Part shown: positions 31,016 through 40,921 of the stretch, piece by piece | How positions within the stretch are numbered: the first letter of the stretch is position 1 | Layout: each line of letters opens with the position of its first letter | NCBI RefSeq assembly: GCF_003260975.1 | Contig: NZ_CP030041.1 | Coordinates: 1,091,001-1,155,000 of the forward strand | Source: Echinicola strongylocentroti | GTDB lineage: Bacteria; Bacteroidota; Bacteroidia; Cytophagales; Cyclobacteriaceae | Direction: 5' to 3' | DNA: 64,000 bases | Notes under the pieces: generated by a model | Seen by the model: only the letters and a program-made list of their open reading frames with translations | The model's database searches: none | Told to the model about the DNA's origin: nothing | Translations under genes and position numbers: made by a program

Positions 31016-34000
31016 TCAGAAATCCAGGTTAATCCCCACGGCAATGCTCCGTAGGGGCTTGGAAGTACCGTAATCAGGATCCCAGTTCCCCTCTGCTGCC
31101 TGCCAGATCATCACCACATTATTGGCGTACAGGTACAGTTGGGCACGACGCACGGAAGCTTTGGACAGCCACCCCTTGGGCAGTGCATAGCCCAGCCTGA
31201 TATCCTGCAGGCGCACATGGTCCCCGCTTTCCACAAGTACCGCACTGTTGCGGTAAAAGGTATCCCGAAAGGTGTTCCGGGCCTCCGGTTGGGAAGGTAT
31301 ATGGGTATGCCCTTCATCACCGGGTTCCTGCCATCGGTCACCATAATCCCGGTGTCCTCCCCTGCCCAGCATGATGGAGTTGTACTGCACAGAAGTCTTC
31401 TTGAAATAATACCCCAGTCTAAAGGATATATTGGCCGACAGGCTAAAGCCTTTATAGCTCACTGTATTTCTGAATGCCCCAAAGGTGGTGGGACGCGCAG
31501 GCCCATTATAGATGATGGATTCCAAGCTCGCCTCATTGACCAAGGAGGCGTAATCCTGGCTCTTCTCCCCGTCCAACAGTCCAATGGGTGCCCCCGTATC
31601 CGGGTCAAGCCCTGCCCAGGGAAGGGAATACACGCCGAACAAAGGCCTTCCTTCGATGGGAAAATACTGCCCGCCCTGCCCGGAAGCACTGTAGTCCAAT
31701 AAAGTGGTGACCGGAATTTCATTTTCATAGGATACCACCTCTTCTTTAAGGCCACTCCATAACAGCACCGATGACCATTGCCAGTTGCCAAAGGCCTTCC
31801 TGTACTCCAGGTTCAGGTCATAACCTGTAGTCAGGGTGGAGGCGTTATTTCCCGTAAAGAGTGTTATTCCGGTGGAAGGGGCAAAGGAACTGGTCCCGAT
31901 AAGGTCAAGGCCTTCTTTTCGGTAAAACTCCAGGCTTCCTTTAAAGCTTCCCGATCGACTTTCAAAATCCAGTCCTGCATTGACGATCTTGATCCGCTCC
32001 CATCGCAGTTCACTGTTGGGTGGATTGATGATCTGGGCATAGGGAATGCGGGTAATGGGGTTGAAGCTTACCATCCTGGCGGTGGTAAAGGCGGTGAGGC
32101 TTCGGTCCACATTTCCATTATAGCCGTAGCTGAGCCGCAATTTGAGGAAAGGAAATTGTTCCCAACCATAAAAATCTTCCTCACTGATGGTCCAGCCAAG
32201 TCCTGCAGACCACAGGGGAACCGCCCGTTGGTTGGCATTCACCCCAAAGAGGTTACTGGCATCCTTTCGGGCACTTACGGTAAGCAGGTACTTTTTTTGG
32301 TACTCCAGGGAGGCATTGCCATAAAAGGAATAAAAGCGGTCCTGCGTAAGGGAGTGACCGTCCACATTGGCAATTTGTGCCGTCCCAAAGGGATTGTCAT
32401 ACACGGGAAAACGGCTGATATAATCCACTGGTTGGCTGATGGCCCTGTTTTCATTATAACCATAATAGCGGGTATTGTGTCCTTCTGATCTCACCGCCTT
32501 TAGTTCGGTCCCCAGTAGGCCATGAAGCTCCCAGCCTTTCTGCCATTGGTGGCCATATTTGGCCTGTATCCTGGCCGAATGGCTATGCGATCCCCGGACA
32601 CTGTTGTCCAAGATCCCGCCATCAGGAACGGCCTTGTCCAGGTTTCCACTTTCATCCACCGCCGTAAACCGATTGACCATATTACGTACCATATAACTCT
32701 CTGGTGCATATTGGGATTCCCTGTGTTGCTGGTCGGTCCAGTATTGGTAGAGGCCATCCACGGACAGGTCCTTGTTCAGCTGGTAGGAAATGGTGGTGTT
32801 CAACCGCCATACATTGGAAAGGGTCACCTCGGGCATTCTGCCGATTTCCTCCAAGGGCACAAAGTCCCAGTTGTGCAGCCCTGCGGCCTCAGCCTCCTGC
32901 TTAAACTGTTGGCGGTACTCCCGGTAGATCGGCAATGGATTCCCACTGTCATCGGCCAACTGCGCATAGGGATAAACGGCCCCAACGGGATCAAACACCA
33001 GATCGGAAATGCCCATCTGTTGGTCTTCCTTCCGGTTCCTTACTCCGTTGATGCCCATTCCAATGGTCAGTTTGTCGTCCATCAGGCCAAAGGTATTCTT
33101 CAGGTCAAGGGTCATCCGGCTGTTGTCATTGCCAACGGTCCCCTCCCGGTTTTGGTCCAGCCCCAGACCAATGCGGTAGGCATGGCGTTTGGCTCCCCCG
33201 CTGATGCCCAGGCTGTATTGCTGGTTCAGCTGTGGCCGGAGCATGTATTGGGAGATGTCCTCCCTTAGGTCGACATCCCGGTATCCTTGAATAAGGCTGT
33301 TGGCTTCCTGCGAGCCGATGATGCCATCCCGTTCCAATATCAAGGTTTCCACCACTGGGCTCAGTACTGGATTGCGCACGTTATTTTCCGAGGACGTGTA
33401 AAAACCCTCTTCAAACAGTTGCTGCTCCACATCGATATAATCGTCCACCGAAAGTACGGGGTTCCAATAGGGATCCATGGCCTGGATCCAATTGGCATTG
33501 GCCGAAAAACTCACTTGGGTAGGCGAATCGCGACTGCCCGACTTGGTGGTGACCACGATCACCCCGTTACCGGCCCTGGCCCCATAAATGGAAGCTGCTG
33601 CGGCATCCCGCATCACGGTAATGCTTTCCACATCATTGGGGTTGATATCGGACAGCTCCCCGTCATAAGGGAAGTTGTCCACCACGATAAGGGGTGATGC
33701 ATATGCACCAAGGGTACTCCTGCCCCGGATGGAAATGGGGTCACGCCCGACATCGCCGGAACGGTTGATGATCAGTCCAGAGGTAACATCTTCAAGGCGG
33801 TCGACCAGGTTGGTACTTACCCGGCGCTGGACCAGCTCCTCGTCCAGGCTCACAAAAGAACCCGAAGCCCTTGATTTGGGGATTTCCTGATAGCCCGTGG
33901 CCAGTACTTCCACTCCCGCCAGTGCGATTTCTTCCTGCACCAACGCCACTGTAAATCCATCAACAGGAATGTCCACGTCCAAGGTCTGCGTCTGGTAGCC

Positions 34001-34225
34001 CAATCCCCCAAACCTGATCTCGTACTCTCCATCTGCAAGGTCCAGTGAAAACTCCCCTGCCCTATCACTGACGGTGGAAAGTGGCCTGTCCACCACTTTG
34101 ATCCAAGCGCCCGGTATTGGCGCAGCCGTCCCACTGTCCAATACAGTTCCCGAAAGCCCTTGCCCAAAAGCTAGGTTCAGTCCCATTAACCAATAAAGGC
34201 CCATTAACAGTAAATATCTCCTCAT
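31016..34225 (-). CDS. SusC/RagA-family TonB-linked outer-membrane transporter
   Basis: A 1069-residue protein. It has a signal peptide (YLLLMGLYWLMGLNLAFGQ), a carboxypeptidase-like regulatory domain (GLSGTVLDSGTAAPIPGAWI, residues about 22-95), a plug with the SusC hallmark (SITVMRDAAAASIYGARAGN then GVIVVTTKSG, about residues 190-230), and a long beta barrel ending in the aromatic GINLDF. It imports ligands in concert with SusD using TonB energy. The stop is about 250 bp before susD, and the start overlaps the TlpA-like gene stop by 4 bp. The order TlpA-SusC-SusD implies one transcript. Confidence 0.95.
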   Translation of the reverse strand: MRRYLLLMGLYWLMGLNLAFGQGLSGTVLDSGTAAPIPGAWIKVVDRPLSTVSDRAGEFSLDLADGEYEIRFGGLGYQTQTLDVDIPVDGFTVALVQEEIALAGVEVLATGYQEIPKSRASGSFVSLDEELVQRRVSTNLVDRLEDVTSGLIINRSGDVGRDPISIRGRSTLGAYASPLIVVDNFPYDGELSDINPNDVESITVMRDAAAASIYGARAGNGVIVVTTKSGSRDSPTQVSFSANANWIQAMDPYWNPVLSVDDYIDVEQQLFEEGFYTSSENNVRNPVLSPVVETLILERDGIIGSQEANSLIQGYRDVDLREDISQYMLRPQLNQQYSLGISGGAKRHAYRIGLGLDQNREGTVGNDNSRMTLDLKNTFGLMDDKLTIGMGINGVRNRKEDQQMGISDLVFDPVGAVYPYAQLADDSGNPLPIYREYRQQFKQEAEAAGLHNWDFVPLEEIGRMPEVTLSNVWRLNTTISYQLNKDLSVDGLYQYWTDQQHRESQYAPESYMVRNMVNRFTAVDESGNLDKAVPDGGILDNSVRGSHSHSARIQAKYGHQWQKGWELHGLLGTELKAVRSEGHNTRYYGYNENRAISQPVDYISRFPVYDNPFGTAQIANVDGHSLTQDRFYSFYGNASLEYQKKYLLTVSARKDASNLFGVNANQRAVPLWSAGLGWTISEEDFYGWEQFPFLKLRLSYGYNGNVDRSLTAFTTARMVSFNPITRIPYAQIINPPNSELRWERIKIVNAGLDFESRSGSFKGSLEFYRKEGLDLIGTSSFAPSTGITLFTGNNASTLTTGYDLNLEYRKAFGNWQWSSVLLWSGLKEEVVSYENEIPVTTLLDYSASGQGGQYFPIEGRPLFGVYSLPWAGLDPDTGAPIGLLDGEKSQDYASLVNEASLESIIYNGPARPTTFGAFRNTVSYKGFSLSANISFRLGYYFKKTSVQYNSIMLGRGGHRDYGDRWQEPGDEGHTHIPSQPEARNTFRDTFYRNSAVLVESGDHVRLQDIRLGYALPKGWLSKASVRRAQLYLYANNVVMIWQAAEGNWDPDYGTSKPLRSIAVGINLDF

Positions 34226-35586
34226 GGCATAAAGGCTTTAGGGGTTCCTGTTTTCTTCAATACAAGCACTGGAATGATGGCCTTTTGCCTGACCAGTTCC
34301 AGCCCAATCGCATTAAGGCCTTCCCGAAGGCTTTCCAGATTGGCCAGAGAGGCCTTTACCTCAAAGTCGATGGGATAGTCGATGCCCGTAAGGTCCATGA
34401 CCGGATAGGCACTATTCTGCATAAAATACAGGTTGAGGTAGTAAACAAAACCAGTGAGGGTGGATTTGTCAACACGGATACCGGTAGGTTTGACATCATA
34501 CCATACTTTCTCGGCAGTAGAGGGCGGAAAATTGGCCCCTTCTTTTTTGACGATTGCCCAGACTTCACGCTCCCTGTTTTCCACCCGGGCTTCGATATGC
34601 GGAAAATAGCGGTCAAGGTCCTCCCGCATCATGGCAAACTTGTCCATGCCCGGTGGACTCAACTGTTCGTAGCCATAAACATGGCCTCCTGCTTCCATCC
34701 ATTCCAGGTAATCAATACCCGTGCGATCGGTAAACAGCTCTTCTTCCCCAAACCCTTCGGCAATGATCCTGTTATCACCAAAATAATTGGCCAGGTCCTT
34801 TCCGGAATAGGCCACACGGTACAGTTTATAAAGCGGCACATTGACCAATTGGATATGGCCACCGCGCTCATCGGATACCATTTGGGCACCACGGACACCG
34901 GGAATATAACGGGTCAGCGCTGACTGGAAGCCAATATTCTTATCGGGAATCTGTTCATTGCCACTGATCAGGCCCTCGGAGTTCTCAAAAGGGATACGTA
35001 TATCCTCCTTCAGCCGAAAAGAGGTCTCACCGGTAGCCAATAGCGTATCGAGATTTTTAGCAGTGAGGTCTTCCAGTCCCGTAATGGCCACCACCTCCCT
35101 ATCGGCATCCAATACCACAAAATGCGGTAAAGTGCTGTGCGGAAAACTGCGCAACAGGCCCCGCTCGCCCACTACCATCGGTAGGTCCACGGCCTGGAGA
35201 TTGGGATAGCCTTCCAGTATTTCGGCCACCTTCCTGGACTCATCCATGGTGACAGGCAAAAACTGGATTTTATCCGCATATTCTTCTTGTAATCCTTCCA
35301 GATTTGCCAGCGCATGGGTACTACTGCTACAGACCGATGACCAAAAGGCCAGCACTATATATTGCCCTTCAAAATCATCCAGCGACAACCTTTTGCCACC
35401 ATGGTTATAGGTACGATTGAAGGACTTGCCAAAGGGCAGCCTATCCCCTATTTCAAGGGTGTCGGAAGGGAGAGCAGGATATCCCACTCCCCCGGGTGAT
35501 CCGGCCGCAACTTTAGCGTACAGTTCCAAATGGCTTCCAAAAAGGCACAGCAATGCCAGGAAGCACAAAAACGTTCTTTTTTTCAT
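34222..35586 (-). CDS. TlpA-like protein with altered active site, DUF3738-like C-terminus
   Basis: A 454-residue exported protein. A signal peptide (FLCFLALLCLFGSHLELYA) is followed by a thioredoxin-like domain at about residues 45-185 (GDRLPFGKSFNRTYNHGGKR, IVLAFWSSVCSSSTHALANL, LPHFVVLDADREVVAI). The usual CxxC is C86-S-S-S89, so the resolving cysteine is missing. The C-terminal half (DFEVKASLANLESLREGLNA then LELVRQKAIIPVLVLKK) resembles DUF3738. It overlaps the susC start. Without a second cysteine it may act as a monothiol binder or structural partner instead of an oxidoreductase. Confidence 0.8.
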   Translation of the reverse strand: MKKRTFLCFLALLCLFGSHLELYAKVAAGSPGGVGYPALPSDTLEIGDRLPFGKSFNRTYNHGGKRLSLDDFEGQYIVLAFWSSVCSSSTHALANLEGLQEEYADKIQFLPVTMDESRKVAEILEGYPNLQAVDLPMVVGERGLLRSFPHSTLPHFVVLDADREVVAITGLEDLTAKNLDTLLATGETSFRLKEDIRIPFENSEGLISGNEQIPDKNIGFQSALTRYIPGVRGAQMVSDERGGHIQLVNVPLYKLYRVAYSGKDLANYFGDNRIIAEGFGEEELFTDRTGIDYLEWMEAGGHVYGYEQLSPPGMDKFAMMREDLDRYFPHIEARVENREREVWAIVKKEGANFPPSTAEKVWYDVKPTGIRVDKSTLTGFVYYLNLYFMQNSAYPVMDLTGIDYPIDFEVKASLANLESLREGLNAIGLELVRQKAIIPVLVLKKTGTPKAFMP

Positions 35587-36016
35587 GCTTTGTTAGGTTG
35601 TGTAGAAAGGAATGGAAAGGCCTGGCGAAATTCTAATAAGAGGTCTAACCTATCAACTTAGCCCTCCTAGCCTCCCCATGAATTGGAGAGGAATCATATA
35701 GTGTATTGAGGAGCGTAACCCAATTCTACGAGGGTTGTTAGGTCAAGTATCCTTCGAGGCTTTCCTCTTTCTACAGGTTATAAGAAATTGATTGAATCTT
35801 GCTGCACCTTCCGATATCCCGGGCGACCGGAAAAGTCATCAGCAATGCGTAGCCTCCCGCAGGCGGCCAAAAATCACTTGCCGAAAAGCAGACAAGGATG
35901 AGGTGGGAAAGGGAAACGCCCAGCAACAGCAAACCGCTGACGCCTCCCCAATAGGTTATATAGGGTTTTTCGGCTTCGTCTTGATGACGAGGTCGTAGAT
36001 GGTGATTTCTATCAAC
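35587..36016. other. Intergenic stretch at the module boundary
   Basis: 430 bp with no supported gene. Translations show only short unconvincing pieces. It marks the passage from the GC-richer SusCD module to the AT-rich restriction module and probably contains the susC/tlpA promoter near its left end. Confidence 0.35.
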
Positions 36017-36220
36017 TTAATGACTTTCATGATTATTCAAGGCATAATTTAGCTGATCTAAAAGGTCATAAACATTTTTCAGGTTTTCTTTCATTTGAGG
36101 TTTGCAATTTCTGATTTTGATTTGATCTAAAATTCCCAATAGACCATTTCTAATTCTTTTTCCTTCATCTAGATTGTCAAATGAAATCACAATTTTTGTT
36201 GAATTACTGGTATTGCTCAT
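36017..36220 (-). CDS. Small hypothetical protein divergent from the Xre regulator
   Basis: A 67-residue protein, MSNTSNSTKIVISFDNLDEG to the C-terminal YDLLDQLNYALNNHESH, mostly charged and helical. No family is recognised. It faces a small Xre-type regulator across a 106-bp gap containing AGGTATA repeats, so the regulator may control it. It could be part of the control unit of the restriction locus. Confidence 0.45.
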   Translation of the reverse strand: MSNTSNSTKIVISFDNLDEGKRIRNGLLGILDQIKIRNCKPQMKENLKNVYDLLDQLNYALNNHESH

Positions 36221-36239
36221 AATGAGTTATACTGTTATC

Positions 36240-36267
36240 AGGTATAAATATACCTATTTTAGGTATA
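36240..36267. promoter_or_regulatory. Probable operator for the Xre regulator
   Basis: AGGTATA-AA-TATACCT (36240-36255) is a perfect inverted repeat of 7-bp arms with a 2-bp spacer. A third half site AGGTATA follows at 36261-36267. It lies between the divergent small gene and the Xre gene, the expected place for autoregulation. Confidence 0.6.
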
Positions 36268-36326
36268 TATCAAAAAGAAGAAAGAAAACTTTTTAAAAAT
36301 TTATACTTAGTTGTTACATTAATATC

Positions 36327-36569
36327 ATGAAGAAAGGTACAAATAGAACCAAATTAGGTAAACTCTTCGATGAAAACTCGGTTAACCAAGCGGAGGTTTC
36401 AAGGAAAACAGGTATTGGTCAAAATAGAATAGGTCAATATGCTACGAAAGATGATAAACTTAAAAACCTTAAAGCAAATGAACTTTACTTAATTGCCTTG
36501 GCTATCGGAATGAAACCTAGCGAATTATTGGAAGTTGTTTGTGAAGGATTAACCTTACCTCACCAATAA
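36327..36569 (+). CDS. Xre-type helix-turn-helix regulator of the restriction locus
   Basis: An 80-residue protein with a single HTH domain: GKLFDENSVNQAEVSRKTGI, GQNRIGQYATKDDKLKNLKA, then ELYLIALAIGMKPSELLEVV. Its size matches controller (C) proteins that time restriction and methylation genes. It is 118 bp upstream of hsdR in the same direction and next to a palindromic candidate operator. Control of the hsd genes is inferred from position. Confidence 0.75.
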   Translation: MKKGTNRTKLGKLFDENSVNQAEVSRKTGIGQNRIGQYATKDDKLKNLKANELYLIALAIGMKPSELLEVVCEGLTLPHQ

Positions 36570-36687
36570 GATTAAATTCCTTGTTGAAAGCTTGGTAATA
36601 ATTAGTAAATTCATATTAGTTTTTTAAGGTTCAATAATTAAAACTGAGCGGTTAAAATCCCCCTAAATTTCTTATACGCAACAATTA

Positions 36688-39654
36688 ATGACCAAAGAAT
36701 TTCAAATAGAAGAATCGTTAGTTAATCAGCTCAAAGCACAAAAATACAATCACAGACCTGATATTACCAATAGACGAACCCTCGAAGAAAACTTCAAATC
36801 CAAGTTTGAAGCACTTAACCGTGTGCGGTTGTCGGATAGTGAGTTCAAGCGATTGCGGGAAGACATTATTGAGCCAGATGTATTTATAGCTTCCAAGAAA
36901 CTGAGGGAACAACAGTTTTTCCAACGTGAAGATGGAACACCGTTGCATTACACTTTGGTGAACAACAAAGATTGGTGTAAAAATGATTTTGAAGTCATCA
37001 GCCAGTTGCGGATGAATACCGAAAACAGCAATCAACGGTATGACATCATTCTGCTGATAAACGGATTGCCTGTGGTTCAGGTGGAATTGAAACGCTTGGA
37101 CATTTCCCCACGAAAAGCCATGCAGCAAATCGTGGACTATAAAAATGAACCTAGCAATAGCTATGCCAATTCGTTGATGTGCTACATGCAGTTGTTCATT
37201 GTGAGCAACCGTTCCAATACTATCTATTTTGCCAATAACAAAAAGCAGCATTTCCAATTCAATGCCGATGAACAGTTTTTACCCATCTATCATTTAGCAG
37301 ATGAGAATAACAACAAAATCAAGCATCTGGAAGACTTTACCGAACGCTTCCTGAAAAAGTGTACGCTTGGTGAAATGATCAGCAAATACATGGTGCTGGT
37401 GGAGACGGAGCAGAAACTGTTGGTGATGCGTCCGTACCAAATCTATGCAGTAAAAGCAATTGATGATTGTGTAAGACAAAGCCGTGGGAATGGCTATATC
37501 TGGCATACTACGGGAAGTGGTAAAACATTGACTTCTTTTAAAGCTTCTACCCTTTTAAAAGACAATAGGAAGATTGAAAAATGCCTCTTTGTGGTGGACA
37601 GAAAAGACCTTGACCGCCAAACACGCGAAGAATTCAACAAATTTCAGGAAGGCAGTGTAGAAGAAAACACCAATACCGAAACCTTGGTAAGGCGGTTGCT
37701 TTCAACCGACTATGCCGATAAGGTGATTGTAACCACCATCCAAAAATTGGGACTGGCACTGGATGGCACCAACAAACGAAACTACAAGGAACGCTTAGAG
37801 CCACTGCGTGACAAACACATGGTATTCATTTTTGATGAGTGCCATCGTTCGCAGTTTGGCGAGAACCACAAGGCCATCAAAGAGTTCTTCCCCTATGCGC
37901 AGCTGTTTGGATTCACAGGTACGCCCATTTTCGAAGACAATGCAACATATTTTGAGGTTAATGGAAATGAGAAAACGCTAAAAACCACAAAAAGTATATT
38001 TCAACATGAATTGCCAAAATATACGATAACCCATGCGATAGACGACCGCAACGTGCTTAAGTTCCATATCGACTATTATAAGGGTGAAGGTGCCGTAAAT
38101 GCCAAGGCTGGAGAAGCCATAGCTCAAAAAGCCGTTGCAGAAGCTATTTTTGACAAACACGATAAGGCCACTAACCAACGAAAGTTCAATGCCGTGCTGG
38201 CGACTGCCTCTATCAATAACGCGATAGAGTATTACCGTTTGTTCAAAGAACTGCAAAAGCAAAAGCAGGCGGAGAACCCTGATTTTATTCCCCTGAATAT
38301 TGCTTGTGTGTTTTCGCCACCTGCAGAAGGAAATAAAGACATTCAGCAGATTCAGGAAGATTTGGCTCAGGAAAAGGAAGACAACAAACAGAATCCTGAA
38401 GAGAAAAAAGCAGCCTTGAAGGAAATCATTGCGGATTACAATACGCAATTCGGCACCAACCACAACATCAACAATTTTGACCTGTACTATCAGGATGTGC
38501 AAAGCCGCATCAAAAACCAAAAGTACAGCAACAAGGACTATCCGCACAAAAACAAGATTGACATCACCATTGTGGTGGACATGCTGCTCACGGGTTTTGA
38601 CAGCAAGTACCTGAACACTTTGTACGTGGATAAAAACCTGAAATATCACGGACTGATTCAAGCATTTTCACGAACTAACCGTGTACTTAACGACACCAAG
38701 CCTTACGGTAATATTTTGGATTTCCGTTCACAACATGAAGCCGTAAACCAAGCTATTACGCTCTTCTCTGGCGAAGAAGACGGCAAGGCCAAAGAAATTT
38801 GGATGGTGGATCCTGCGCCTGTGGTGATTGACAAATACCAGGAAGCGGTGGAAAAACTCGGTGTGTTTATGGAAGAGCACAATTTGGTAAGTGAACCGCA
38901 GGAAGTGTACAACCTGAAAGGAGATGCCGCTCGCATTGCTTTTGTGAAAAACTTCAAAGAAGTACAGCGGATTAAAACCCAACTCGACCAATACACCGAT
39001 TTGGATGAAACACAGCAAGAAAAAATTGAAAAAATCTTGCCCAAAGAAACCTTGCAGGAGTTCCGCAGCTCGTACTTGGAAACCGCTAAGCAACTGCGGG
39101 AAATTCAGCAAAAAGAAGGTGAAGGCGCACCGGATGACATTCAGCAACTGGATTTTGAATTTGTACTCTTTGCTTCTGCCGTGATTGATTACGACTACAT
39201 CATGAGCCTGATTGCCGACAGCACCCAAAAGAAGCCGAGTAAGCAGAAAATGACAAAGACGCAGGTGATTAGCTTGCTGAAATCCAATGCCAACCTTATG
39301 GACGAAGAAGAAGACCTGACCGACTATATTGAGCAGGTGGATTGGACTATAGGGCAAACTGCCGAAGAGCTGAAAAATAACTTTGAAACCTATAAAGTAG
39401 AGAAGTACGACAAAGAATTGGCAGACATTGCCAATAAGCACGGTCTGCAAACGGCAGACCTGAAAACATTTGTAGAGAAAATTATGGGGCGAATGATTTT
39501 TGATGGGGAAAAACTCACCGATTTATTGGAGCCTTTGGAATTGAGCTGGAAAGAACGCAGGACAAAAGAACTGGCTTTGATGGAAGACGTGGTTCCCCAA
39601 TTAAAAAAATTAGCCCAAGGGCGTGAAATATCAGGATTAGCCGCTTATGAATAA
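36688..39654 (+). CDS. hsdR: Type I restriction enzyme, R subunit
   Basis: A 988-residue protein with all parts of HsdR. The N-terminal nuclease has the PD-(D/E)xK-type motif ending VVQVELKR near residue 135. The translocase motor has Walker A (WHTTGSGKT, from about residue 272), the DECH box (FDECHRSQ, about 382) and GFTGTPI (about 409), later motifs such as VVDMLLTGFDSKYLNTLYVD, and a helical C-terminal part for binding the methylase. It cuts unmodified DNA after ATP-driven translocation. It overlaps hsdS by 8 bp. Gene order hsdR-hsdS-prrC-hsdM is unusual. Confidence 0.95.
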   Translation: MTKEFQIEESLVNQLKAQKYNHRPDITNRRTLEENFKSKFEALNRVRLSDSEFKRLREDIIEPDVFIASKKLREQQFFQREDGTPLHYTLVNNKDWCKNDFEVISQLRMNTENSNQRYDIILLINGLPVVQVELKRLDISPRKAMQQIVDYKNEPSNSYANSLMCYMQLFIVSNRSNTIYFANNKKQHFQFNADEQFLPIYHLADENNNKIKHLEDFTERFLKKCTLGEMISKYMVLVETEQKLLVMRPYQIYAVKAIDDCVRQSRGNGYIWHTTGSGKTLTSFKASTLLKDNRKIEKCLFVVDRKDLDRQTREEFNKFQEGSVEENTNTETLVRRLLSTDYADKVIVTTIQKLGLALDGTNKRNYKERLEPLRDKHMVFIFDECHRSQFGENHKAIKEFFPYAQLFGFTGTPIFEDNATYFEVNGNEKTLKTTKSIFQHELPKYTITHAIDDRNVLKFHIDYYKGEGAVNAKAGEAIAQKAVAEAIFDKHDKATNQRKFNAVLATASINNAIEYYRLFKELQKQKQAENPDFIPLNIACVFSPPAEGNKDIQQIQEDLAQEKEDNKQNPEEKKAALKEIIADYNTQFGTNHNINNFDLYYQDVQSRIKNQKYSNKDYPHKNKIDITIVVDMLLTGFDSKYLNTLYVDKNLKYHGLIQAFSRTNRVLNDTKPYGNILDFRSQHEAVNQAITLFSGEEDGKAKEIWMVDPAPVVIDKYQEAVEKLGVFMEEHNLVSEPQEVYNLKGDAARIAFVKNFKEVQRIKTQLDQYTDLDETQQEKIEKILPKETLQEFRSSYLETAKQLREIQQKEGEGAPDDIQQLDFEFVLFASAVIDYDYIMSLIADSTQKKPSKQKMTKTQVISLLKSNANLMDEEEDLTDYIEQVDWTIGQTAEELKNNFETYKVEKYDKELADIANKHGLQTADLKTFVEKIMGRMIFDGEKLTDLLEPLELSWKERRTKELALMEDVVPQLKKLAQGREISGLAAYE

Positions 39655-40918
39655 GGAGAAAGTATTACTACCTAGTTTGCGTTTTCCTAAATTCAAGGAG
39701 AATAGAGAATGGATTAAGAAAAGCATAGGATCTATTGCAAAAGTAAGTGCAGGCGGAACCCCCAGTAGTGGTGAAACTAAATATTGGGGTGGAAATATTC
39801 CGTGGATGAATTCTGGAGAACTTAATTTAAAAAGGGTCTATGCCGTGGAAAACAAAATAACTGAAATAGGTTTAAAGGAATCGAGCACAAAAAAAATCCC
39901 ACCATTGTGTGTATTAATTGGATTAGCTGGCCAAGGAAAAACAAGAGGTACAGCAGCTATCAATTATATTGAGCTATGTACAAACCAGTCGATTGCCGCC
40001 ATTCATCCAAACCAGAAAAAATTTGATAGCGAGTTCTTATTTCACAAGATTGACTCATTGTATCAAAAACTTAGAAGTCTATCCACAGGACAAGGAGGTA
40101 GAGGAGGACTGAATTTGTCAATTATAAGAGAAATAGAAATTCCACTTCCATCAATCCCAGAACAACAAGAAATCGCCTCCTGCCTTTCCTCTTTAGATGA
40201 GCTGATAGCAGCCCACAAGGACAAGCTTCTAGCCCTCAAAGACCATAAAAAAGGCTTGCTGCAAAACCTTTTCCCACAAGAAGGCGCGACTGTTCCTAAA
40301 GTTTGTTTTCCTGAGTTTGAAGGTGATGGGGAGTGGGAACTAAAGCAGTTTTCGAAATTCATCAAGCTTTATCGTGGAAGTTCACCACGCCCAATTAAAG
40401 AGTTCTTAACCCAAAGCGAATCAGGTGTTAATTGGATTAAAATCGGAGACACAAGTTCTGTAACTGACTTTGTATTAAGAAGTGTTTCAGAAAAAATTAC
40501 ACCTAAAGGAGCCAAAAAATCAAGACCTGTAAAAAAGGGAGAATTGATTCTAGCAAACTCAATGAGTTATGGTAGTACATATATATTGGAAGTTGAAGGC
40601 TGTATTTATGATGGATGGTTTGTCTTGAGAGAGTACGAAGATTTCTTTGACAAGCAATTTTTATTGCAATTACTTAATTCAGAATACACTCAAAGTCAAT
40701 ATAAAAAATATGCAGCAGGTGGCATTGTGCAAAATATAAGCAGTGAAATAGTCTATAGTATCATTTTACCTAAAACATCGAAAAAAGAACAACAAAAAAT
40801 TGCTTCCTGTCTTTCGGCTGTAGATGAACTCATATCCGCCCAGCGGGAGAAAATCGAGCAATTGCAGCAGCATAAAAAGGGCTTGATGCAAGGCTTGTTT
40901 CCAAAAATTGAGAATTAA
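39647..40918 (+). CDS. hsdS: Type I restriction-modification specificity subunit S
   Basis: A 423-residue protein with two target-recognition domains (about residues 20-160 and 215-365). Each is followed by a similar helical repeat, SLDELIAAHKDKLLALKDHK then KGLLQNLFPQ, and SAVDELISAQREKIEQLQQH then KKGLMQGLFP. This internal repeat is characteristic of HsdS and sets the spacing between half sites. It determines the DNA sequence recognised by both R and M. It lies 3 bp before the anticodon-nuclease-like gene. The target sequence cannot be predicted here. Confidence 0.95.
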   Translation: MNKEKVLLPSLRFPKFKENREWIKKSIGSIAKVSAGGTPSSGETKYWGGNIPWMNSGELNLKRVYAVENKITEIGLKESSTKKIPPLCVLIGLAGQGKTRGTAAINYIELCTNQSIAAIHPNQKKFDSEFLFHKIDSLYQKLRSLSTGQGGRGGLNLSIIREIEIPLPSIPEQQEIASCLSSLDELIAAHKDKLLALKDHKKGLLQNLFPQEGATVPKVCFPEFEGDGEWELKQFSKFIKLYRGSSPRPIKEFLTQSESGVNWIKIGDTSSVTDFVLRSVSEKITPKGAKKSRPVKKGELILANSMSYGSTYILEVEGCIYDGWFVLREYEDFFDKQFLLQLLNSEYTQSQYKKYAAGGIVQNISSEIVYSIILPKTSKKEQQKIASCLSAVDELISAQREKIEQLQQHKKGLMQGLFPKIEN

Positions 40919-40921
40919 GAG

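Noticed and set aside
34222..35586. An active thioredoxin-type oxidoreductase
   Set aside because: The second active-site cysteine is serine (C86-S-S-S89), so normal dithiol chemistry is unlikely.
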